DNA from: Pseudomonadota bacterium
GTDB lineage: Bacteria > Pseudomonadota > Gammaproteobacteria > Burkholderiales > SG8-39
DNA: 55,228 nt
Assembly: GCA_021811085.1 (NCBI GenBank)
Contig: JAJZPQ010000001.1
Span: 145,428-200,655, forward strand
Direction: 5' to 3'
The stretch's first letter is position 1. Every line of letters starts with the position of its first letter. A program made the translations under genes and the position numbers. This document shows positions 16,169 to 26,453 of the stretch, piece after piece. The notes under the pieces were generated by a model that was not told the DNA's origin, did not search any database, and saw nothing but the letters and a program-made list of their open reading frames with translations.

Positions 16169-17233
16169 ATGAAAATAGCAGTTCTCCCCGGTGACGGCAT
16201 CGGTACGGAAATCATCGCGCAGGCGCTCAAGGTGCTCGAGGCGCTGGGCAAAGACGGCCTCAAGCTGGAAATGGAACAGGCGCCGGTGGGCGGCGCCGCT
16301 TACGACGCGGCCGGCGATCCGCTGCCGGCGGCGACGCTGAAACTTGCGCGCGAAGCCGATGCGATACTGTTTGGCGCGGTCGGCGGCTGGCAGTACGACC
16401 AGTTGCCGCGCGCGAAGCGCCCGGAGCAGGCCATACTCGGCTTGCGCAAGGAACTGGGCCTGTTCGCTAACCTGCGCCCGGCCAAGGTGTTTCCCGAACT
16501 GGTGGAGGCGTCGACGCTGCGTGCAGAGGTGGTAGCGGGGATGGATATCCTGATCCTGCGCGAACTCACCGGCGACATTTATTTCGGTCAGCCCCGTGGC
16601 CTGCGCAGACTCGAAAACGGCGAGCGCGAGGGTTTCGACACCATGCGTTACAGCGAATCCGAGATCCGGCGCATCGCGCACGCAGGCTTTCGCGCAGCGA
16701 TGAAGCGCGCGAAAAAACTGTGTTCGGTGGACAAATGCAACGTGCTCGAAACCTCGCAGCTCTGGCGCGAAGTCGTGACCGAGGTGGCGCGGGAATACCC
16801 GGAGGTGGCACTGTCGCATATGTACGTCGACAACGCGGCGATGCAGCTGCTGCGCGATCCGAAGCAGTTCGACGTCATGGTGACCGGCAACATGTTCGGC
16901 GACATCCTTTCGGACGAGGCATCCATGCTCACCGGTTCGATCGGCATGCTGCCCTCGGCCTCGCTCGATGCGAACAGCAAGGGACTGTACGAGCCGATAC
17001 ACGGTTCGGCCCCGGACATCGCCGGCAAGAATCTGGCGAATCCTCTGGCGACCATACTGTCGGCGGCGATGATGCTGCGTTACAGTTTCAATCAGGATCA
17101 GGCGGCAGCGCGGATCGAGGCCGCCGTAAGCAGGGTGTTGGCGCGCGGCTTGCGCACCGCGGATATCCACCGGCCGGGAACGCAAAAGGTGGGCACTGCG
17201 CAAATGGGTGACGCAGTGGTGGCGGCGTTGTAG
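16169..17233 (+). CDS. leuB: 3-isopropylmalate dehydrogenase
   Basis: 354 residues from ATG 16169 ([15 protein letters not shown]); the 16085 in-frame codon lies inside leuD. Oxidatively decarboxylates 3-isopropylmalate with NAD. Active-site features: [20 protein letters not shown] loop, the [10 protein letters not shown] segment with Tyr, and the metal/cofactor block [13 protein letters not shown] followed by [15 protein letters not shown]. It follows leuD by 19 bp and completes the leuCDB operon; leuA is not in the window. Confidence 0.97.
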   Translation: MKIAVLPGDGIGTEIIAQALKVLEALGKDGLKLEMEQAPVGGAAYDAAGDPLPAATLKLAREADAILFGAVGGWQYDQLPRAKRPEQAILGLRKELGLFANLRPAKVFPELVEASTLRAEVVAGMDILILRELTGDIYFGQPRGLRRLENGEREGFDTMRYSESEIRRIAHAGFRAAMKRAKKLCSVDKCNVLETSQLWREVVTEVAREYPEVALSHMYVDNAAMQLLRDPKQFDVMVTGNMFGDILSDEASMLTGSIGMLPSASLDANSKGLYEPIHGSAPDIAGKNLANPLATILSAAMMLRYSFNQDQAAARIEAAVSRVLARGLRTADIHRPGTQKVGTAQMGDAVVAAL

Positions 17234-17344
17234 TTCCCACAGAGAAAGAGGAGCGGCAGATTGGGTCCCGCTGCGCCGGGGCATTTCCTTCCCCCTCCTT
17301 CCCGCTGGGTTTAGAATTCGAGTGTTCACATCAGGAAGATAGCC

Positions 17345-18511
17345 ATGAAGAAAGTAGGCTTTATAGGCTGGCGCGGCATGGTGGGCTCCGTGCTGATGGC
17401 GCGCATGCAGGCGGAAGACGATTTCGCGTACATCGATCCGGTATTTTTCACGACGTCCAATATCGGCGGCAAAGGCCCCGGCGAGAGCAAACAACCGCTC
17501 AAAGACGCGAAATCCATCGCTGATCTGAAGCAGATGGACGTGATCATCACTTGCCAGGGCGGCGACTACACCAATGAGATTTTTCCGAAGCTGCGCGCGG
17601 CCGGCTGGGGCGGCTATTGGATCGACGCGGCCTCGGCCCTGCGCATGAAAAAAGACGCGATCATCATTCTGGATCCGGTGAATCTGCAGGTAATCGAGGA
17701 CGCCCTGGCGCGCGGCGTAAAGAACTATATCGGCGGCAACTGCACCGTCAGCCTGATGCTGATGGCGCTGCACGGCCTGTTCCGCGAAGGTCTGATCGAG
17801 TGGATGACCGCGATGACCTATCAGGCCGCCTCGGGCGCGGGCGCGCAGAATATGCGTGAGCTGCTTGCCCAAATGGGGGCGGCGCACGCCGCTGCCGGCG
17901 GCCTGCTCGCCGATCCGGCATCCGCAATCCTGGAAATCGACCGCCGCGTCGCGGATACGCTGCGCAGCGACGCGCTGCCGAAGGAACATTTCGGCGTCGC
18001 GCTGGCCGGCAGCCTGATTCCCTGGATCGACAAGGAAATGGACAACGGCCAGAGCCGCGAAGAATGGAAGGGCCAGGCCGAGGGCAACAAGATTCTGGGG
18101 CGCGAGGATCGGCCGATCCCGATCGACGGCCTGTGCGTGCGTATCGGCGCGATGCGCTGCCACAGCCAGGCGCTCACGCTCAAGCTTACGCGCGATCTGC
18201 CGCTAACCGAGATTGAGGCCATACTTGCCTCCGCCAACGATTGGGTGAAAGTGATTCCGAACACGCGCGAGGCGAGCATACGCGAGCTGACGCCTGCCAC
18301 GGTGACTGGGAGCCTGAGTGTGCCGGTGGGCCGGTTACGCAAACTCAACATGGGCGGGCAGTTCCTGTCGGCGTTCACGGTTGGCGACCAGTTGCTGTGG
18401 GGAGCGGCCGAACCCCTGCGCCGCATGCTGCGCATCCTGCTCGCTAAGGAAATCGAAGCCGCGGCGCCACGGGCATCGAAGGCAAATGCAAAGGTCGGGG
18501 TAAAGGCCTAG
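17345..18511 (+). CDS. asd: Aspartate-semialdehyde dehydrogenase
   Basis: 388 residues. Reduces aspartyl-phosphate to aspartate semialdehyde, the branch point to Lys, Met, Thr and diaminopimelate. N-terminal [17 protein letters not shown]-binding loop, nucleophile Cys133 in GGNCTVSLM, and catalytic His273 in MRCHSQA; these match Cys135/His274 of the E. coli-type enzyme. The C-terminal tail after residue 370 is an Ala/Lys-rich extension. It is typically found between leuB and fimV in this lineage. It supplies homoserine for metZ 13 kb downstream. Confidence 0.97.
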   Translation: MKKVGFIGWRGMVGSVLMARMQAEDDFAYIDPVFFTTSNIGGKGPGESKQPLKDAKSIADLKQMDVIITCQGGDYTNEIFPKLRAAGWGGYWIDAASALRMKKDAIIILDPVNLQVIEDALARGVKNYIGGNCTVSLMLMALHGLFREGLIEWMTAMTYQAASGAGAQNMRELLAQMGAAHAAAGGLLADPASAILEIDRRVADTLRSDALPKEHFGVALAGSLIPWIDKEMDNGQSREEWKGQAEGNKILGREDRPIPIDGLCVRIGAMRCHSQALTLKLTRDLPLTEIEAILASANDWVKVIPNTREASIRELTPATVTGSLSVPVGRLRKLNMGGQFLSAFTVGDQLLWGAAEPLRRMLRILLAKEIEAAAPRASKANAKVGVKA

Positions 18512-18638
18512 CCGTGGGCGGCGTTTTTGGTTGAAAAATATCTGGCTTGAGGCGCTTTCATGACAAGAAAGATTAGCTTGCAAGGCTAAGGCTATGATGT
18601 TAATTTAGTTAGTCCACAAACGTCTTCAGGGGTGGAAG

Positions 18639-21251
18639 GTGGGTAAATCCGTCATAAGAACAAGCGCGTTGGCGCTGGCGTTTCTGTTGCTGCCATCGCT
18701 AGCCGCAGCTGCGGGGCTGGGTAAGCTGACTGTATTTTCCGGCTTGGGACAACCCTTGAAGGCGGAGATCGAACTGCTCGCCCTGCAGAAGGGGGAGGCA
18801 GACAATCTGAGCGTGCGCCTGCCGCCGGTAGACGCCTTTCGTAAAGCCAATATCGAGTACGGCAGTGCGCTGCTCTCGGTCAAATTTGCGATCCAACAGC
18901 GCGGCGTAGACCGTTACGTCGTGGTCCTCAGCTCGACGCAGCCCATAAACGAGCCGTTCATGGACATGCTGGTGGAGCTCGACTGGACCACCGGGCGTCT
19001 GGTGCGCGAGTACACCTTCCTGCTCGATCCTCCGGAATACAAGGAACCGCAGGCTGCACCGGCAATCGCTGCGCCTGCGATAAGATCCGTTGAGATGCCG
19101 CAGCAGGCTCCTGCGGGTGCGCCCGTAGTGCAACGGCCGCTGGCAGCTGCGCCGGCCGCACCGGCCGCGGCCGCAGGCAAAGCGCCAGCCGCGGGCAAGA
19201 GCTATCGGGTGAAGCCGGGCGACACCCTCACCAAGATTGCCAACGCCAACAAATCCGACAGCGTCAGCTTGCAGCAGATGCTGATCGCCTTGTACCGCAG
19301 CAATGCAGACGCCTTCGATGGCAACAACATCAACCGCATGCGCGCCGGCAAGATTCTCAATATTCCCGACGCGGAGACGGCGGCCGCGGTCGAACAAGGC
19401 GAAGCCGTGCGTACGGTGCTGGCGCAGGGGGCCGAATTCAACCAATACCGGCGCAAATTGGCGGCCGCCGCGGCCGCCGGACCGGAGCGGGCGGAACAGC
19501 GCCAGCAAAGCGCAAGCGGCAAGATCACTGCAAGGGTCGAAGAAAAGCCGGCGGGAAAAGAGGCCAAGGACCAACTCAAGCTTTCCAAAGCGGAGGAGAC
19601 GGGCAAACCTGGCGCCAAGCGCAGTGCGCAGGGATTGCAGGAAGATCTGATCGCGAAACAGAAAGAACTCAAGGAAGCGAACGAGCGCATTGCGCTGCTC
19701 GAAAAGAACGTGCAGGACATGCAGAAACTGCTCGAGCTCAAGAGCAAGACCGGTGCGCAATTGCAGCAGCAGGCTGCGAAGCCTGCTGAGCCCGCCAAGG
19801 CACCCGAGCCCGCCAAGGCGCCGCAAGCGGCCAAGGCCCCGGAACCGGCCAAGGCAGCTGAGCCGGCCAAGGCGCAGCCGGCGAAGCCGGAAGAGGCCGC
19901 AACGGTGGCACCCAAGCCTGCGGCACCCAAGGCACCGGCCAAGAAAATTGCGCCGCCTCCGCCGCCTCCACCCGAGCCAAGCCTGCTCGACGAAATCCTG
20001 AGTAATGAACTGGCGCTCTACGGCGGTGGCGGCGGGTTGCTGCTGCTGTTTGCCGGCTATGGCTATTATGCGTGGCGGCGCAAGAAGACTATGCAGCAGA
20101 TGGAAAGCAGCGTGATGGCGGCGCCAGAGCTGCCGACCGACGCTGTGTTCGGCGCAGCCGGCGGTGCCAAAATCGACACTGGCGCAAGTGAAAGTCAGGG
20201 CGAATTTGCCGCGGGCGGCGCTGCAGCAGCCATCGATACTGAGGAAGTCGATCCTATCGCCGAAGCGGACGTCTACATGGCGTACGGCCGCGATGCGCAG
20301 GCCGAGGAAATCCTCAAAGAGGCGCTGGCCAAAGATCCGTCGCGCCAGGCGATTCGCGTCAAGCTCCTGGAAATCTACGCGAATCGCAAGGATGCCAAGG
20401 CATTCGAGGCAGTGGCGGCTGAAATTCATGCCGCTACCAATGGCGAAGGCGCGGAGTGGCAGCGAGCAGCCGTACTGGGCGCCCAGCTGGATCCGGGGAA
20501 TCCGCTTTACGGTGGTGCTGCGGCTGAGGGCGGAGCACACGGGATTACCGACACGCAGCCGGTCCCCGCGGCCGCAGCGGCACCGGATATCGCCTTGGAT
20601 CTGGGCGGGGAAGCGCAAGCCGCGCCTGGACTGGATTTCGATCTTGGCCTGAGCGAGACCGCGCCAGCCGGGGCTGCGCCGCAAGCTGCGGCCGCGCCTG
20701 CGGCCGAAACCACCGCCAATCTGGACTTCGATCTGAATTTGGACGCTGAGGAGAAGAAAGCAGAGCCAGCGACGGCGCAGCCCGAGGCTGCGGGCCATGG
20801 CGCGGGTGCCGCGGTGACTGCTGCGCCAGCCGATACCTCTGGAGGCATAGATTTCGATTTTGAGCTGCCCGGTCTGGGCGCAGCGGCGCAGCCGGCGCCA
20901 ACCGCCGCCGAGGCGGCCGCACCCAACGTTGCCGCGGCCCCGTCTGCTGCGGCGGAGGCCGGCGGCGGTATCGACTTCGATTTCAATCTGGAACTCCCGG
21001 CACAGAAAGAAGAAGCGCCAGCTGCGCCGCTGGACCTGTCCTCGATCAGCCTGGATCTGGGCGCTCCGGGAGAGCCGGCGGCGGCAACCGATGCGCATTG
21101 GCAGGAGGTAGCAACCAAGCTCGATCTGGCCAAGGCCTACCAGGAGATGGGGGACAAGGATGGGGCACGCGAACTGCTCAACGAAGTCCTGAAGGAAGGC
21201 GATGCAGCCCAGCAAGAGCAAGCGCAGACCATGCTCGCGGCCCTGGGCTGA
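18639..21251 (+). CDS. fimV: FimV/HubP-like polar landmark protein
   Basis: 870 residues from GTG 18639 (GGGGTGGAAG upstream). Single-pass inner-membrane protein that binds peptidoglycan and organises the cell pole, twitching and type IV pilus assembly in relatives. Order: signal peptide 1-24; FimV N-terminal domain (LGKLTVFSGLGQPLKAEIEL); LysM-type domain from about 187 (SYRVKPGDTLTKIA); coiled coil about 330-365; Pro/Ala/Lys repeat linker 383-435; transmembrane helix about 461-478 (GGGLLLLFAGYGYYAW); cytoplasmic TPR-like region 537-600; acidic linker with repeated DFDF/DFDL motifs (about 660-800); C-terminal FimV domain 822-870 (LDLAKAYQEMGDKDGARELL). Full length and intact. A strong terminator follows. 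Confidence 0.93.
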   Translation: MGKSVIRTSALALAFLLLPSLAAAAGLGKLTVFSGLGQPLKAEIELLALQKGEADNLSVRLPPVDAFRKANIEYGSALLSVKFAIQQRGVDRYVVVLSSTQPINEPFMDMLVELDWTTGRLVREYTFLLDPPEYKEPQAAPAIAAPAIRSVEMPQQAPAGAPVVQRPLAAAPAAPAAAAGKAPAAGKSYRVKPGDTLTKIANANKSDSVSLQQMLIALYRSNADAFDGNNINRMRAGKILNIPDAETAAAVEQGEAVRTVLAQGAEFNQYRRKLAAAAAAGPERAEQRQQSASGKITARVEEKPAGKEAKDQLKLSKAEETGKPGAKRSAQGLQEDLIAKQKELKEANERIALLEKNVQDMQKLLELKSKTGAQLQQQAAKPAEPAKAPEPAKAPQAAKAPEPAKAAEPAKAQPAKPEEAATVAPKPAAPKAPAKKIAPPPPPPPEPSLLDEILSNELALYGGGGGLLLLFAGYGYYAWRRKKTMQQMESSVMAAPELPTDAVFGAAGGAKIDTGASESQGEFAAGGAAAAIDTEEVDPIAEADVYMAYGRDAQAEEILKEALAKDPSRQAIRVKLLEIYANRKDAKAFEAVAAEIHAATNGEGAEWQRAAVLGAQLDPGNPLYGGAAAEGGAHGITDTQPVPAAAAAPDIALDLGGEAQAAPGLDFDLGLSETAPAGAAPQAAAAPAAETTANLDFDLNLDAEEKKAEPATAQPEAAGHGAGAAVTAAPADTSGGIDFDFELPGLGAAAQPAPTAAEAAAPNVAAAPSAAAEAGGGIDFDFNLELPAQKEEAPAAPLDLSSISLDLGAPGEPAAATDAHWQEVATKLDLAKAYQEMGDKDGARELLNEVLKEGDAAQQEQAQTMLAALG
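19776..19905 (+). repeat. In-frame Pro-Ala-Lys repeat in fimV
   Basis: Codes for an array of PAK/EPAK-type units (PAEPAKAPEPAKAP and variants) in the periplasmic linker between the coiled coil and the membrane helix. Such extended linkers probably let the LysM domain reach peptidoglycan. Being a low-complexity direct repeat it is likely to vary in length between strains. Confidence 0.7.
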
Positions 21252-21271
21252 TACTGCAGGGTACCTAACCG

Positions 21272-21301
21272 ACCCCGGGCTTTGTCCCGGGGTTTTGTTT
21301 T
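21272..21301 (+). terminator. Rho-independent terminator after fimV
   Basis: CCCCGGG (21273-21279), loop CTTTGT, CCCGGGG (21286-21292), then TTTTGTTTT. A strong seven-pair GC stem with U-tract 20 bp after the fimV stop; it separates fimV from truA. Confidence 0.92.
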
Positions 21302-21349
21302 AATGGACCGCCCGCGCAAAATCCAGCATTACGGAACGATCCGGAAACC

Positions 21350-22147
21350 ATGAAAATCGCAATCGGCATAGAGTACGACGGCAGCCGTTTCCACGGCTGG
21401 CAGTCACAGCCCTCCGGCGATACGGTGCAGGATCATCTGGAGCGCGCGCTCGCTTCGATTGCCGGTGAGCCGGTGCGCCTGGCCGCGGCGGGGCGCACCG
21501 ACGCCGGCGTGCACGCGCTGGCACAGGTGGCGCATTTCGAGACGGCCGCGGTGCGCCCCGAGTCGGCCTGGGTGCGCGGCGTCAATACGCTGCTGGCGCA
21601 GGCGGTGGCGGTGCAATGGGCGGCGCCCGTGGCCGAGGATTTCCATGCGCGCTACTCGGCCATATCGCGCACCTATCGCTACCTGCTCTACAACCATCCG
21701 GTGCGGCCGGCGCTGCACTATGGCCGCGTGGGCTGGTTTCATCTGCCGCTGGACGCGGACGCGATGCGCGCGGCCCTGGTCTATTTGCTGGGGGAACACG
21801 ATTTCAGCGCGTTCCGCTCCAGCGAATGCCAGGCGAAAAGTCCGGTGCGCGTATTGCGCTCGTGCAAACTGGAACAACACGGCGCGCATCTGCGCTTCGA
21901 ATTCAAGGCGAACGGCTTCCTCCATCACATGGTGCGCAATATCGTCGGCTGCGCGGTCTACGTCGGCAAAGGGAAGCATCCGCCGCACTGGTTGGCTGAG
22001 GTGCTCGCCGGCCGCGATCGCCGACTGGCCGCGCCGACCTTCGCCCCGGATGGGCTGTATCTGGCGGATGTCGAATACGCACCCGGCTGGAGGCTGCCGG
22101 CCTTCGAATCCAGCCGGCTCGTCTTCCCGGAGCAGGTGGCGGCGTGA
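21350..22147 (+). CDS. truA: tRNA pseudouridine(38-40) synthase
   Basis: 265 residues. Converts U38-U40 of tRNA anticodon arms to pseudouridine. The N-terminus [18 protein letters not shown] and the catalytic Asp51 in [14 protein letters not shown] are diagnostic; [13 protein letters not shown] and [11 protein letters not shown] complete the family pattern. The stop overlaps the trpF GTG (GTGA), so truA heads the truA-trpFB-trpA-accD-folC run. Confidence 0.97.
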   Translation: MKIAIGIEYDGSRFHGWQSQPSGDTVQDHLERALASIAGEPVRLAAAGRTDAGVHALAQVAHFETAAVRPESAWVRGVNTLLAQAVAVQWAAPVAEDFHARYSAISRTYRYLLYNHPVRPALHYGRVGWFHLPLDADAMRAALVYLLGEHDFSAFRSSECQAKSPVRVLRSCKLEQHGAHLRFEFKANGFLHHMVRNIVGCAVYVGKGKHPPHWLAEVLAGRDRRLAAPTFAPDGLYLADVEYAPGWRLPAFESSRLVFPEQVAA

Positions 22148-22767
22148 GGACGCGCATCAAAATCTGCGGCATTACGCGGGCGCAGGACGCGCGCGCTGCG
22201 GCGGAGTTGGGGGCTGACGCGATCGGCCTGGTGTTCTACTCACCCAGCCCGCGCAATGTGAGCCTGGCCCAGGCGCGCGCGATCGTCGCGGAGCTTCCCC
22301 CCTTCGTGACCGTGGTCGGTTTGTTCGTCGATCCGTCCAGGGATCAGGTCGAAGCAGTACTGCGCGCTTGTACGATCAACCTGCTGCAATTTCACGGCGA
22401 TGAAGCGCCGGATTTTTGCGGTGGTTTTGGACTGCCTTACATCAAGGCCGCGCGGGTCAGGGCCGATGCCGATTTGGTACAATACCTCTCGTCCTATAGA
22501 GCCGCCCAGGGCTGGCTGCTGGATGCATACCACGACCGGCTTTACGGCGGCACCGGCGCCTCTTTCGACTGGAATCTGATACCGCAGGGCCTGGCCCGGC
22601 CCGTCATACTCTCGGGCGGACTTACGCCGGGAAACGTCGGAGCGGCAGTGCGCCGGGTCCGGCCCTGGGCGGTGGATGTGTCCAGCGGAGTGGAAGCGAC
22701 CAAGGGCATCAAGGACGCCGCAAAAATTGCGGCCTTCATAGTGGGAGTAAAGAATGAAAGTGCATGA
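22144..22767 (+). CDS. trpF: Phosphoribosylanthranilate isomerase
   Basis: 207 residues from a GTG overlapping the truA stop by four bases. Third committed step of tryptophan synthesis (TIM barrel). Catalytic Cys8 lies in [10 protein letters not shown]; the general-acid Asp is in [14 protein letters not shown], and the phosphate site in [10 protein letters not shown]. Its 3' end overlaps trpB by 14 bp. trpC and trpD are not in the window, so the trp genes are split, as usual in this group. Confidence 0.96.
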   Translation: MRTRIKICGITRAQDARAAAELGADAIGLVFYSPSPRNVSLAQARAIVAELPPFVTVVGLFVDPSRDQVEAVLRACTINLLQFHGDEAPDFCGGFGLPYIKAARVRADADLVQYLSSYRAAQGWLLDAYHDRLYGGTGASFDWNLIPQGLARPVILSGGLTPGNVGAAVRRVRPWAVDVSSGVEATKGIKDAAKIAAFIVGVKNESA

Positions 22768-23953
22768 TCTGCCCGATAGCCATGGGCACTTCGGTCCCTA
22801 TGGCGGCATCTTCGTCGCCGAGACGCTGATCGAGGCCCTGGACGAGCTCCGCATCGCCTACGAAAAATACCGCAGCGATCCGGAATTCATCGCCGAGTTT
22901 CGCTACGACCTCAAACATTATGTGGGCCGCCCGAGCCCGGTCTATCACTGCAAGCGCTGGTCGGGGCTGCTCGGCGGCGCGCAGATCTACCTCAAGCGCG
23001 AAGACCTCAACCATACCGGCGCCCATAAAATCAACAATACGCTGGGGCAGGCCATGCTCGCGCGGCGCATGGGCAAGCCGCGCATCATTGCCGAAACCGG
23101 CGCCGGCATGCACGGCGTCGCGACGGCCACCGTGGCCGCCCGCTACGGCCTGGAATGCGTGGTGTACATGGGCTCGGAAGACGTCAGGCGGCAGGCGGCA
23201 AACGTCCACCGCATGAAGATTCTCGGCGCGAGCGTGGTGCCGGTCGAATCAGGCTCGAAGACGCTGAAAGACGCGCTCAACGAAGCGATGCGCGACTGGG
23301 TCACCAATATCCACAACACCTATTACATCATCGGCACGGTCGCCGGGCCGCACCCCTACCCGATGATGGTGCGCGATTTTCAGTCGGTGATCGGCGAGGA
23401 ATGTCTGCTGCAGATGCCGGAGCTCGCCGGGCGCCAGCCCGATGCGGTCATCGCCTGCGTCGGCGGCGGCTCCAATGCGATGGGCATTTTCCATCCCTAT
23501 ATCCCGGTCGACGGCGTGCGCCTGATCGGGGTCGAGGCGGCCGGCCTGGGCCTGGCAAGCGGCAAGCATGCCGCTTCGCTGACCGCCGGCCGGCCCGGCG
23601 TGCTGCACGGCAACCGCACCTATCTATTGCAAGATGCGAATGGGCAAATCATAGAGACGCATTCGATTTCGGCCGGGCTCGATTACCCGGGCGTGGGGCC
23701 CGAGCATGCCTGGCTCAAGGATACGGGGCGCGCCGAATACGTCACCATCACCGACGATGAGGCGCTCAAGGCATTTCACGACCTGTGCCATTTTGAGGGC
23801 ATCATCCCGGCGCTGGAATCCAGCCACGCGCTGGCGCACGCGGCGAAGATCGCGCCGGCCATGTCCAAGGACAAGGTCCTGCTGGTGAATCTGTCCGGGC
23901 GCGGCGACAAAGACATGCATACGGTTGCCGAGAAATCCGGCATTCATTTCTGA
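22754..23953 (+). CDS. trpB: Tryptophan synthase beta chain
   Basis: 399 residues. Condenses indole and serine with PLP. PLP lysine is Lys92 in [10 protein letters not shown]; the catalytic Glu is in AETGAGMHG and the phosphate-binding loop is [10 protein letters not shown]. It begins inside the trpF 3' end, with a GGGAGTAAAGA ribosome-binding site. The operon then carries a DNA methyltransferase gene before trpA instead of the direct trpBA coupling of enterics. Confidence 0.98.
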   Translation: MKVHDLPDSHGHFGPYGGIFVAETLIEALDELRIAYEKYRSDPEFIAEFRYDLKHYVGRPSPVYHCKRWSGLLGGAQIYLKREDLNHTGAHKINNTLGQAMLARRMGKPRIIAETGAGMHGVATATVAARYGLECVVYMGSEDVRRQAANVHRMKILGASVVPVESGSKTLKDALNEAMRDWVTNIHNTYYIIGTVAGPHPYPMMVRDFQSVIGEECLLQMPELAGRQPDAVIACVGGGSNAMGIFHPYIPVDGVRLIGVEAAGLGLASGKHAASLTAGRPGVLHGNRTYLLQDANGQIIETHSISAGLDYPGVGPEHAWLKDTGRAEYVTITDDEALKAFHDLCHFEGIIPALESSHALAHAAKIAPAMSKDKVLLVNLSGRGDKDMHTVAEKSGIHF

Positions 23954-23964
23954 CACGCTTGCCC

Positions 23965-24762
23965 ATGAGCGCGCTGCTCTACAACGAGGATGCACTGAGC
24001 GGGATCAGCCGCGTGGCCGACGCCTCCGTGGACTTGGTTGTTGCCGATCCGCCCTATGGCCTAGGCAAGGACTACGGCAATGATTCCGATCGGCTGGACG
24101 CGCAGGAATACCTCGTCTGGAGCCGGCGCTGGATCGATGCCGTGCTGCCCAAGCTGAAGGAAAACGGCAGCCTGTACGTATTTCTGACCTGGCAGCACAG
24201 CCCGGAAGTGTTCAGCTATCTCAAGACGCAGCTTTCCATGGTGAACGAAATCATCTGGGACCGCCGCGTCCCGAGCATGGGCGGCAGCACGCGCAAATTC
24301 TCCTCGGTGCATGACAACATCGGTTTTTTCGTCAAATCGCGCGACTACCATTTCGATATCGACGCGGTGCGCATTCCCTATGATGCCGAAACCAAGAAAG
24401 CGCGCACGCGCTCCATTTTCGTAGGCAAGCGCTGGCTGGAGCTAGGCTACAATCCCAAGGACGTGTGGAGCGTATCGCGGCTGCATCGTCAGCACGCCGA
24501 GCGCGAGGACCATCCGACGCAAAAGCCGCTGGAGATCGTGGAGCGCATGGTGCTGGCGAGCTGCCCTGCGGGCGGTACGGTACTCGACCCGTTCATGGGC
24601 AGCGGCACGTCCGCGGTGGCCGCGGCCCGGCACGGGCGCAGCTTCATCGGTTTCGAGCTCAACCCGGACTATTTCGCCATCGTCAAGCAACGCCTCGCCC
24701 GGCTCATGCACGGCGGCGAACGCGCCGTGCCTGCCGCGGCAACTCAACCTTCCCTACTGTGA
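23965..24762 (+). CDS. Orphan beta-class DNA methyltransferase (N6-adenine or N4-cytosine)
   Basis: 265 residues from ATG 23965. Catalytic motif IV DPPY (28-31) comes before the SAM-binding motif FMGSGTS (about 210-216), the beta-class order; the target-recognition region lies between (about 90-190, including a [13 protein letters not shown] block before motif I). No restriction endonuclease gene is adjacent, so this is an orphan, probably regulatory methyltransferase. It is inserted between trpB (11 bp) and trpA (7 bp) on the same transcript. From memory, a methyltransferase at this position occurs in other betaproteobacterial trp operons. Recognition sequence cannot be read from the protein by eye. 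DPPY is most often an N6-adenine enzyme. Confidence 0.9.
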   Translation: MSALLYNEDALSGISRVADASVDLVVADPPYGLGKDYGNDSDRLDAQEYLVWSRRWIDAVLPKLKENGSLYVFLTWQHSPEVFSYLKTQLSMVNEIIWDRRVPSMGGSTRKFSSVHDNIGFFVKSRDYHFDIDAVRIPYDAETKKARTRSIFVGKRWLELGYNPKDVWSVSRLHRQHAEREDHPTQKPLEIVERMVLASCPAGGTVLDPFMGSGTSAVAAARHGRSFIGFELNPDYFAIVKQRLARLMHGGERAVPAAATQPSLL

Positions 24763-24769
24763 AAATTTG

Positions 24770-25570
24770 ATGTCACGCATCCAGGCCGCATTCGAGCAAC
24801 TTGCCAAAAACCGGCGCAAGGCGCTGATTCCCTTCGTCACCGCGGGCGATCCCGAACCCGAAACGACGGTGTCGTTGATGCATGGGCTGGTCGAGGCCGG
24901 TGCGGATGTGATCGAACTCGGCGTACCGTTCTCCGACCCGATGGCTGATGGCCCGGTTATCCAGCGCGCCAGCGACCGTGCCCTGCGCCACGGCGTGGGC
25001 CTGCATCAGGTGCTCGCATTCGTGCGCGAGTTTCGCGCGACCGACCAGGCGACGCCGGTGGTGCTGATGGGGTATGCCAATCCGATCGAGGCGATGGGCG
25101 CCGCGCGCTTTGCCGCAGAGGCACAGCAAGCCGGCGTAGACGGAGTACTGGTAGTCGACTATCCGCCGGAGGAATGCGAGTCCTTCGCCGACCTGATGCG
25201 CGGCCATGGCATGGACTTGATTTTTCTGCTGGCGCCGACCTCCAGCGATGCGCGCATCGCGCAGGTGGCCCGACTCGCCAGCGGTTACCTGTACTACGTT
25301 TCGCTCAAAGGCGTCACCGGGGCCGGGCACCTCGATCTGGCCGAGGTGGCCGCGAAAATTCCGCATATCCGGCGCGCGACCAAACTGCCGGTGGGCGTGG
25401 GTTTCGGTATCCGCGACGGAGCGACGGCCAAGGCGGTGGCGCAATTTGCTGATGCGGTGGTCATCGGCAGCGCCATTATCCAGCAGATGGAAGCGGCTCC
25501 GGCGGGGGAGCAGGTGCGCTACGCGGGCCGTTTCCTGCAAGGCATACGCGCAGCGCTGGACGCAAAATGA
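24770..25570 (+). CDS. trpA: Tryptophan synthase alpha chain
   Basis: 266 residues from ATG 24770. Cleaves indole-3-glycerol phosphate to indole and passes it to TrpB. Catalytic Glu49 ([10 protein letters not shown]) and Asp60 (MADGPVIQ) fall at exactly the classic positions. Phosphate-binding GVGFGIRDG is present. The stop overlaps the accD ATG (ATGA), coupling Trp synthesis with the acetyl-CoA carboxylase subunit gene. Confidence 0.98.
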   Translation: MSRIQAAFEQLAKNRRKALIPFVTAGDPEPETTVSLMHGLVEAGADVIELGVPFSDPMADGPVIQRASDRALRHGVGLHQVLAFVREFRATDQATPVVLMGYANPIEAMGAARFAAEAQQAGVDGVLVVDYPPEECESFADLMRGHGMDLIFLLAPTSSDARIAQVARLASGYLYYVSLKGVTGAGHLDLAEVAAKIPHIRRATKLPVGVGFGIRDGATAKAVAQFADAVVIGSAIIQQMEAAPAGEQVRYAGRFLQGIRAALDAK

Positions 25571-26436
25571 GCTGGCTGCAAAAACTGCTGCCGCCCAAGA
25601 TCAAGCGCTCGATCGGCCCGAGCAAACGGGCCGTGCCCGAGGGGCTGTGGATCAAATGCGCGTCCTGCGACGCGGTGCTGTACGCGACCGACCTCGAAAA
25701 GAACCTCAACGTTTGTCCCAAGTGCAACTACCATAATCGGCTGTCGGCGCGCGCGCGCATAGACATGCTGCTCGATCCCGAGGGGCGGTACGAGATCGGC
25801 GCCGAGGTGGTGCCGGTGGACAGCCTAAAATTCAAGGACAGCAAGCGCTATGTCGACCGCCTCGAGGAGGCGCAGCGGCAGACCGGGGAAACCGACGCCT
25901 TGGTGGTGATGCAGGGCGCGATCAAGAACATCCCGCTGGTCGCGGCGGTGTTTGAATTCGAATTCATGGGCGGGTCGATGGGTTCGGTGGTGGGCGAGCG
26001 CTTCGTGCGCGGCGTGCAGGTGTGCCTGGAGCAGAATCTGCCATTCGTGTGCTTTACCGCCACCGGCGGCGCACGCATGCAGGAGGGCCTGCTGTCGCTG
26101 ATGCAAATGGCCAAGACCACGGCGGTATTGACTCAGCTCGCGGCGCGCAAGCTGCCGTTCATCTCCGTGCTTACCGATCCCACCATGGGCGGCGTGTCGG
26201 CGAGTTTTGCCATGCTGGGCGACGTGATCGTCGCCGAACCCAAGGCGCTGATCGGTTTCGCCGGGCCGCGCGTGATCGAGCAGACCGTGCGCGAGAAACT
26301 GCCTGAAGGATTCCAGCGCGCCGAGTTCCTCCTGGAAAAGGGCGCGATCGACATGATCGTGGACCGGCGCCAGATGCGCGATCAACTGGCGCAGCTGATC
26401 ACGCTGCTGCTGCGCATCGCCCCTGAGAATACCTGA
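25567..26436 (+). CDS. accD: Acetyl-CoA carboxylase carboxyltransferase beta subunit
   Basis: 289 residues. Forms the carboxyltransferase with AccA. N-terminal zinc ribbon Cys31-Cys34...Cys50-Cys53 (CASC, CPKC), then the crotonase-like domain with [24 protein letters not shown] and [15 protein letters not shown]. Coupled by overlap to trpA and followed 17 bp later by folC, the common proteobacterial accD-folC pair. Confidence 0.97.
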   Translation: MSWLQKLLPPKIKRSIGPSKRAVPEGLWIKCASCDAVLYATDLEKNLNVCPKCNYHNRLSARARIDMLLDPEGRYEIGAEVVPVDSLKFKDSKRYVDRLEEAQRQTGETDALVVMQGAIKNIPLVAAVFEFEFMGGSMGSVVGERFVRGVQVCLEQNLPFVCFTATGGARMQEGLLSLMQMAKTTAVLTQLAARKLPFISVLTDPTMGGVSASFAMLGDVIVAEPKALIGFAGPRVIEQTVREKLPEGFQRAEFLLEKGAIDMIVDRRQMRDQLAQLITLLLRIAPENT

Positions 26437-26453
26437 GCTCATCGGCGTTTCGG

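Noticed and set aside
15932-18163. 743-residue open frame opposite leuB and asd
   Set aside because: Covers two well-identified enzymes in other frames; no domain motifs, His/Arg/Gln-rich.
18699-21221. 840-residue open frame on the minus strand opposite fimV
   Set aside because: Antisense to a clear FimV protein with signal peptide, LysM and conserved C-terminus; composition is Arg/Gly/Leu-rich, typical of high-GC shadow frames.
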